64,000 nucleotides of DNA from Burkholderia pyrrocinia. GTDB lineage: Bacteria > Pseudomonadota > Gammaproteobacteria > Burkholderiales > Burkholderiaceae. Under the pieces are notes generated by a model. It searched no databases. It was not told the DNA's origin and was given only the letters and a program-made list of their open reading frames with translations. Positions 60,273 through 64,000 of this stretch are shown one piece after another (the first letter of the stretch is position 1; every line of letters starts with the position of its first letter). The position numbers and the translations under genes were made by a program. The stretch is taken from assembly GCF_018417535.1 (NCBI RefSeq), contig NZ_CP070979.1:992001-1056000 (forward strand), read 5' to 3'.

Positions 60273-61349
60273 TCATGGCTTATTCGCCGCATGCCGATGC
60301 CGGTGATGAATGTCCGGGAAATGTGCGTGACTATGCGTGATCGGCAGATGCACATGCGGATGCGAATGCGGTTCGTTGCCGTCGTACGGAAAGTCATGCG
60401 TATGCTCGTGATGTTCGTCGTGCCGATGCCGGTGCGTGTGCTCGAGCCGCTCGTGCGCATGCGTGTGTTCGTGCCGTTCGCGCACGTGCAGCCAGATACC
60501 GAGCGCCATCAGCGCGGCGGCGATCCAGAATGTCGCGGGCGGCAGCGCGGGCCAGATCAGCAGCGACAGCACGACGCCGAACAGCGGCGCAATTGAAAAA
60601 TACGCGCCCGTACGCGCGCTGCCGAGATGACGCAGCGCGACGACGAACAGCACGAGGCTGATCCCGTAGCCGCCGAGCCCCGTCAGCATCGCAGCGGCCG
60701 TGACCGGCACGGCGGGCAGCGTCGCCCCGGTCGCCAGCGCGATGCCGATGTTCACGGGCCCGGCGATCAGCCCTTTCACGCACGCGATGATCATCGCGTC
60801 GTTCGCGGCGACCTTGCGGGTCAGGTTGTTGTCGATCGCCCAGCACAGGCATGCGCCGACGATCAGCAGCGCGCCGACCGGCACGCCGGTCCGGCCAGGC
60901 GTCCACGACAGCAGCGTGCCGCCCGCGACGATCGCGACCATCCCCAGGAACACCTGCGAATCCACGTTCTCGCGAAACACGACCCACGCGATGACGGCCG
61001 TCAACACACCTTCGAGATTCAGCAGCAGCGCGCTCGTCGCCGCCGGCGTGCTCGACAGCCCGAGCATCAGCAACGCCGGGCCGGCCACGCCGCCCGCTGC
61101 GATCGCGCCGGCCAGCCACGGCAGGTCGGCGCGCTGCAGCGGCGCGGCGTCCGCGGCCGGTGCACGACGGTTGTGCAGCCCGCGCAGCAGGATCCCGATG
61201 CCGAGCCCGAAGCCGCTGCCGAGATAGAACAGGCCGGCGACCATGAACGGCGACATCGCGCCGAGCAGCGCCTTGGCGAGCGGAGTCGCGGCGCCGAACA
61301 GCGCGGCCGCGATGAGCGCGACGGGAATCGCGGAATGTCTGGAGTTCAT
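60273..61349 (-). CDS. DMT/EamA-family transporter with histidine-rich C-terminus
   Basis: A 358-aa inner-membrane transporter of the drug/metabolite superfamily with ten hydrophobic segments in two EamA repeats (for example VALIAAALFGAATPLAKALL and LLIVGACLCWAIDNNLTRKV). The final ~70 residues are soluble and hold about two dozen histidines in HxH and HH patterns. Such tails bind Zn, Ni, Co or Cu and occur in metal transporters or sensors, so metal-linked export or regulation is possible. Its start is set at ATG 61349 just before the first membrane segment. It is convergent with the flavoprotein gene of the sulfatase block. Confidence 0.85.
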   Translation of the reverse strand: MNSRHSAIPVALIAAALFGAATPLAKALLGAMSPFMVAGLFYLGSGFGLGIGILLRGLHNRRAPAADAAPLQRADLPWLAGAIAAGGVAGPALLMLGLSSTPAATSALLLNLEGVLTAVIAWVVFRENVDSQVFLGMVAIVAGGTLLSWTPGRTGVPVGALLIVGACLCWAIDNNLTRKVAANDAMIIACVKGLIAGPVNIGIALATGATLPAVPVTAAAMLTGLGGYGISLVLFVVALRHLGSARTGAYFSIAPLFGVVLSLLIWPALPPATFWIAAALMALGIWLHVRERHEHTHAHERLEHTHRHRHDEHHEHTHDFPYDGNEPHSHPHVHLPITHSHAHFPDIHHRHRHAANKP

Positions 61350-61855
61350 GATCCGGTTTGAATTGACGTTGAAAAGAGGCGGCCGTGGCTTCGGGTTGGG
61401 TCGGGACGTGTCGGAGCACGCCTCCCGGACCTTTCGAAATGCAAGCTGCATCGCAGCCGGACAACTTGCGCGTGACCTGACGATCCAGCCGGGATTATCG
61501 CGCGTCATCCTGTCACGATGGCCGGGCGGGATCGTTCACATGCCGATCGACGGTCCCCGTATCACTATTTTAGGAAACCGAATTATCTGATTGAAACGTC
61601 ATCGCAATCAGGCATGCATGCCATCCATGCGCAAACTTCAAAGTCAACGCATCGCGCAGGCAGCATCGATTGACGGACATGCTTCGTCCGGTTGCGTTGT
61701 CTGTCCGACGTTGGAGGATGGGGTGCCGGCGGGCAACCGCCGGTGGAGACAGTCCTGACCTGCCCCTGTCGAGGCAGGTCAGTCTGTCGTGTGATTCGCC
61801 GCATGCGACATGCATGCGGGTGAGCGCCGTGCAGTCGACCGCGGCGCGGTGTGAG
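61350..61855. other. Intergenic region with two hairpins downstream of proQ
   Basis: About 500 bp with no convincing gene. It contains CCGGCGG-GCAA-CCGCCGG (61726-61743) and CTGACCTGCC-N8-GGCAGGTCAG (61755-61782, perfect 10-bp arms with GACAG/CTGTC outside). These lie 74-130 bp past the proQ stop and could be its terminator or a separate structured RNA on the plus strand. Confidence 0.5.
61755..61782. terminator. Perfect 10-bp stem-loop, possible proQ terminator
   Basis: CTGACCTGCC (61755-61764) and GGCAGGTCAG (61773-61782) with an 8-nt loop. No long T-run on either strand, so terminator function is uncertain. Confidence 0.45.
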
Positions 61856-62518
61856 TTACTCGTTTCCTGCCGTTTGCTGCTCGACCTGCGGCGCGACGTC
61901 GGTCTGCGCTTCCGCGTTTGCCGGTTCCGGCGCGGCGGCGGCCTCGGTCTGCTGCTCGACCTTCGGCGGCTGCTGCGCACCCTTGGCCGATTGCGCCGCA
62001 CCCTTGCCGCCCGGGCGGCGTGCCTTCAGCCGGCGCGCCCGTGCTGCGTCGTCATGCGTCACGCGCCCTGCTTCGTTGCCCTGCAGATCGACCCGCACCG
62101 CGTCTTCGACGAGGCACGACCAGTAGCGATTGCCGCGGCACCACGTCGACATCGCTTCGCGCAGTTCGGCTTCGTTGAGGCCCACGGCCTGTGCCTCGCG
62201 GGCGAGGTCGTCCCAGATGCCGACCTTGAGCGGCACTTTAGGGGCCGGATTCTTCGGAAACGCGTTCGGAAACTTCCGCTGCAGTTTGCCGATCGCAACG
62301 ATGACCGGATCGACCGGCGCCGACGGCTTCGCCGAAGCGGGCTTCGCGCGATGCTGCGCTTTGGCGCCGGCACCCGGTTTGGCCCCGCGGGCCGGCCGGT
62401 CGCCGGACTTCGGTTTCGCACCGGCGTCCGTCGGCGCTGCCGGCCGCTTCTCGTTGCGCTCCTGCTTGGCCTTCGCTGCGAGTTGAGCCCGCAATTCGGC
62501 AAGTTGTTCAAAACCCAT
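61856..62518 (-). CDS. proQ: ProQ/FinO-domain RNA chaperone
   Basis: A 220-aa protein with a central ProQ/FinO domain (about 70-165): DPVIVAIGKLQRKFPNAFPK, KVGIWDDLAREAQAVGLNEA and MSTWCRGNRYWSCL. Flanking regions are low-complexity: Lys/Ala/Pro-rich on the N-side, Gln/Ala/Glu-rich on the C-side. The family binds structured RNAs and sRNA-mRNA pairs. ATG 62518 begins MGFEQLAELRAQLAAKAKQE, a short N-terminal helix common in beta-proteobacterial members. It stands alone; no partner RNA can be named from the window. Confidence 0.88.
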   Translation of the reverse strand: MGFEQLAELRAQLAAKAKQERNEKRPAAPTDAGAKPKSGDRPARGAKPGAGAKAQHRAKPASAKPSAPVDPVIVAIGKLQRKFPNAFPKNPAPKVPLKVGIWDDLAREAQAVGLNEAELREAMSTWCRGNRYWSCLVEDAVRVDLQGNEAGRVTHDDAARARRLKARRPGGKGAAQSAKGAQQPPKVEQQTEAAAAPEPANAEAQTDVAPQVEQQTAGNE

Positions 62519-63275
62519 AAATTCAATCCACCAGGAATATAAGGTGTGGTTCGTGCGGCCGTTCCGCGCGGAGCAAAAAGCTTCGCCGCCCTGCGGGCGG
62601 CCCGTCTGCCGCCGATGCGGAACACTACGGGGCCGCATCGCGCACGCCACTCTGTTTTCAGGCACCCGGCCACGATGCCGGACAAGGCAGGAGTGGAAGT
62701 ATACCGGTACGCGCGACGGCCGGCTGACTCGGCGGTCTGCATTTGCCCGATTCGGGGGATGGGAAATGCGTCCGTACGGTCGTGTTGCGCATTATATGGA
62801 TACGTTTCCGGAAGTCACGTCGTTCACAGCCCCATCGGAAATCGGGCCAGTCTCGCGCAACACGATCGGCCCGGCAACGGCCGCCGAGCGACGCCCGACG
62901 CACGTGTCGGGCCTTGCGGAGGGAGCCGATACGATCGTGTCGCGCGAGCGCGACGCCGGCCACCGCGATGATCGCGGATCGTGGGCGGCGCCGTCGCCCC
63001 GTGCGAATCAACAATCGTGACGACGCAACGCACGTGGCGATGGACCGACGCGGCCCGCGACATTCAAGTACGCCCATCGATTGCACCGTTTATCCGTATA
63101 CGACTCGTTGCGTCCGCATCGATCGCGTCGGGGACGAAGATGCCGGAAAGTGCGTAGTATGGCCGGGTCAACGTCGTCGGCAGCATACCTCGGCCCGTAT
63201 CGCGACGCCCCGGGTCGGCCGGCGACATATTTCTTGCCGGCCCAACGAACCGGTTGTACGAAACGGAGCGGATAC
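62519..63275. other. Intergenic region between proQ and the DUF2889 gene
   Basis: About 760 bp with no gene I can support. Open frames on both strands have poor codon use. It contains small dyads, CCCGAC-N6-GTCGGG (62894-62911) and GTCGCGC-GA-GCGCGAC (62939-62954), and must contain the divergent promoters of proQ and the DUF2889 gene. I could not fix -35/-10 boxes. Confidence 0.4.
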
Positions 63276-63860
63276 ATGGTTCCCCCACACGACATCCCGC
63301 ACGACGACATCACGCGCGAGGAGATTCACCATCGGCAGATCGACATGCGCGGCTATCGGCGCAGCGACGGCCTGTTCGAAGTGACGGCCTGCCTCGCGGA
63401 CCGCAAGACCCGTGATTTCATGCCACCGGGCGGCACGCGGACGGTCGCGGCGCTGTCGCCGATCCACGACCTCGGCGTGACGCTGGTCTTCGACGCCGAC
63501 ATGGTCGTCCGCGCCGTATCCACGTTCATCCGGTCGCATCCGTATGCGCAGTGTCCGGGCGGCGGGGACTCGCTGCAGGCGCTCGTCGGATTGAGCATCG
63601 GTGCCGGCTGGAACAGCGAGATCCGCAAGCGCCTGCCGTCCTGCGATACGTGCACGCATCTGAAGGAATTGCTCGGCCCGGTCGCAACCACGGCCTATCA
63701 GACGATGGTCGGCGTGCGGCGGTCATCGCTCGAAGCCCGCGACAGCGAAGGCAAGCCGCTCAAGATCGACAGTTGCCACGCGTATGGCGCATCGCGCGAT
63801 CTCGTGAAACGTCTTTGGCCCGAATACCACCGGCCTTCGGCGACGGCAAAAGGCAGCTAG
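63276..63860 (+). CDS. DUF2889-domain protein
   Basis: A 194-aa protein of the DUF2889 family. Diagnostic features are HHRQIDMRGYRRSDGLFEVT near the N-terminus, the central HDLGVTLVFDADMVVRAVST, and the cysteine-containing CPGGGDSLQALVGLSIGAGW and LPSCDTCTHLKELLGPVATT. ATG 63276 is supported by GGAG eight bases upstream. Function is not established; relatives are found near aromatic and steroid catabolic genes. It is not in an operon in this window. Confidence 0.83.
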   Translation: MVPPHDIPHDDITREEIHHRQIDMRGYRRSDGLFEVTACLADRKTRDFMPPGGTRTVAALSPIHDLGVTLVFDADMVVRAVSTFIRSHPYAQCPGGGDSLQALVGLSIGAGWNSEIRKRLPSCDTCTHLKELLGPVATTAYQTMVGVRRSSLEARDSEGKPLKIDSCHAYGASRDLVKRLWPEYHRPSATAKGS

Positions 63861-63960
63861 GGTTTCGGCATTCGGCCGGTTCGGCGTCCGCAGGATCGGT
63901 ATCGCACATGGATCCGTGCGTTATCTGCGCGGACCGGCACAGCTGCCGCCACGCCGCAAA

Positions 63961-64000
63961 TCAGAAGACGCCCAGCGCGAGTCCCGCGGCCAGGCCCGCA
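63961..64000 (-). CDS. C-terminal end of a gene running off the right edge
   Basis: On the minus strand the last 13 codons read AGLAAGLALGVF and a stop (TGA, 63963-63961). The hydrophobic, Gly/Ala-rich ending suggests a membrane segment at a protein's C-terminus. Only this fragment is inside the window, so the family cannot be named. Confidence 0.4.
   Translation of the reverse strand, partial: AGLAAGLALGVF

Noticed and set aside
62546..63086. Several overlapping frames on both strands before the DUF2889 gene
   Set aside because: No codon bias typical of this genome, no motifs, and mutual overlap; treated as non-coding.

Overview
The window is GC-rich, densely coding DNA with short intergenic gaps and the gene families and codon habits of a Burkholderia (most likely Burkholderia cepacia complex) secondary chromosome. 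That assignment comes from gene content and composition, not from a marker gene. I see no rRNA, tRNA, CRISPR array, transposase or integrase. Everything below was read by eye; no database search was run.

Layout. (1) 0.5-7.9 kb: a branched-chain amino-acid type periplasmic binding protein, a small HTH protein, a YdiJ-type FAD/Fe-S dehydrogenase with a divergent LysR regulator, and a second LysR gene divergent from a LysE-type exporter. (2) 7.9-12.5 kb: an organosulfur scavenging cluster (sfnG, msuE, an acyl-CoA-dehydrogenase-fold SfnC/SfnB-like flavoenzyme, sfnR) with a consensus sigma-54 promoter in front of msuE-sfnG. (3) 12.7-15.6 kb: a fused dihydroxyacetone kinase, a small membrane protein and a DUF1330 protein. 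(4) 15.9-27.3 kb: an eleven-gene minus-strand operon for CoA-ester catabolism (SDR, PaaK-like ligase, lipoate-protein ligase-like protein, enoyl-CoA hydratase, two MaoC-type hydratases, citryl-CoA lyase-like protein, acyl-CoA dehydrogenase, CaiB CoA-transferase, MmgE/PrpD, HpcH/HpaI lyase), with a divergent LysR gene and a clear terminator. (5) 28.4-39.1 kb: a second minus-strand block with two acyl-CoA dehydrogenases, an AraC regulator, an acyl-CoA synthetase, and a LIV-type ABC importer with two tandem binding proteins. Related sequence elements lie in front of both blocks and inside the second, suggesting one regulon that imports, activates and beta-oxidises an unidentified carboxylate.

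(6) 39.7-45.0 kb: a MarR-controlled AaeAB-like efflux operon (MarR, FUSC, DUF1656, HlyD adaptor, NodT-type outer-membrane lipoprotein). (7) 45.2-46.1 kb: a two-Mop-domain molybdate-binding protein and a frame-disrupted NifQ-like remnant.

(8) 46.4-60.25 kb: an accessory block, with visibly lower GC and different codon use in its left half. It holds a formylglycine-generating enzyme, a TetR regulator, an SDR, two exported type I sulfatases flanking a small exported four-cysteine protein, a DUF1302/DUF1329 pair, a close relative of Comamonas 3-alpha-hydroxysteroid dehydrogenase, and an Old-Yellow-Enzyme/2,4-dienoyl-CoA-reductase-type flavoprotein. I read it as a candidate uptake, desulfation and redox module for a sulfated steroid-like or other hydrophobic alcohol. 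This is the most interesting part of the window, and its substrate is inference. (9) 60.3-64.0 kb: a DMT-family transporter with a histidine-rich tail, a ProQ/FinO-domain RNA chaperone, a DUF2889 protein, and the end of one more gene running off the right edge.
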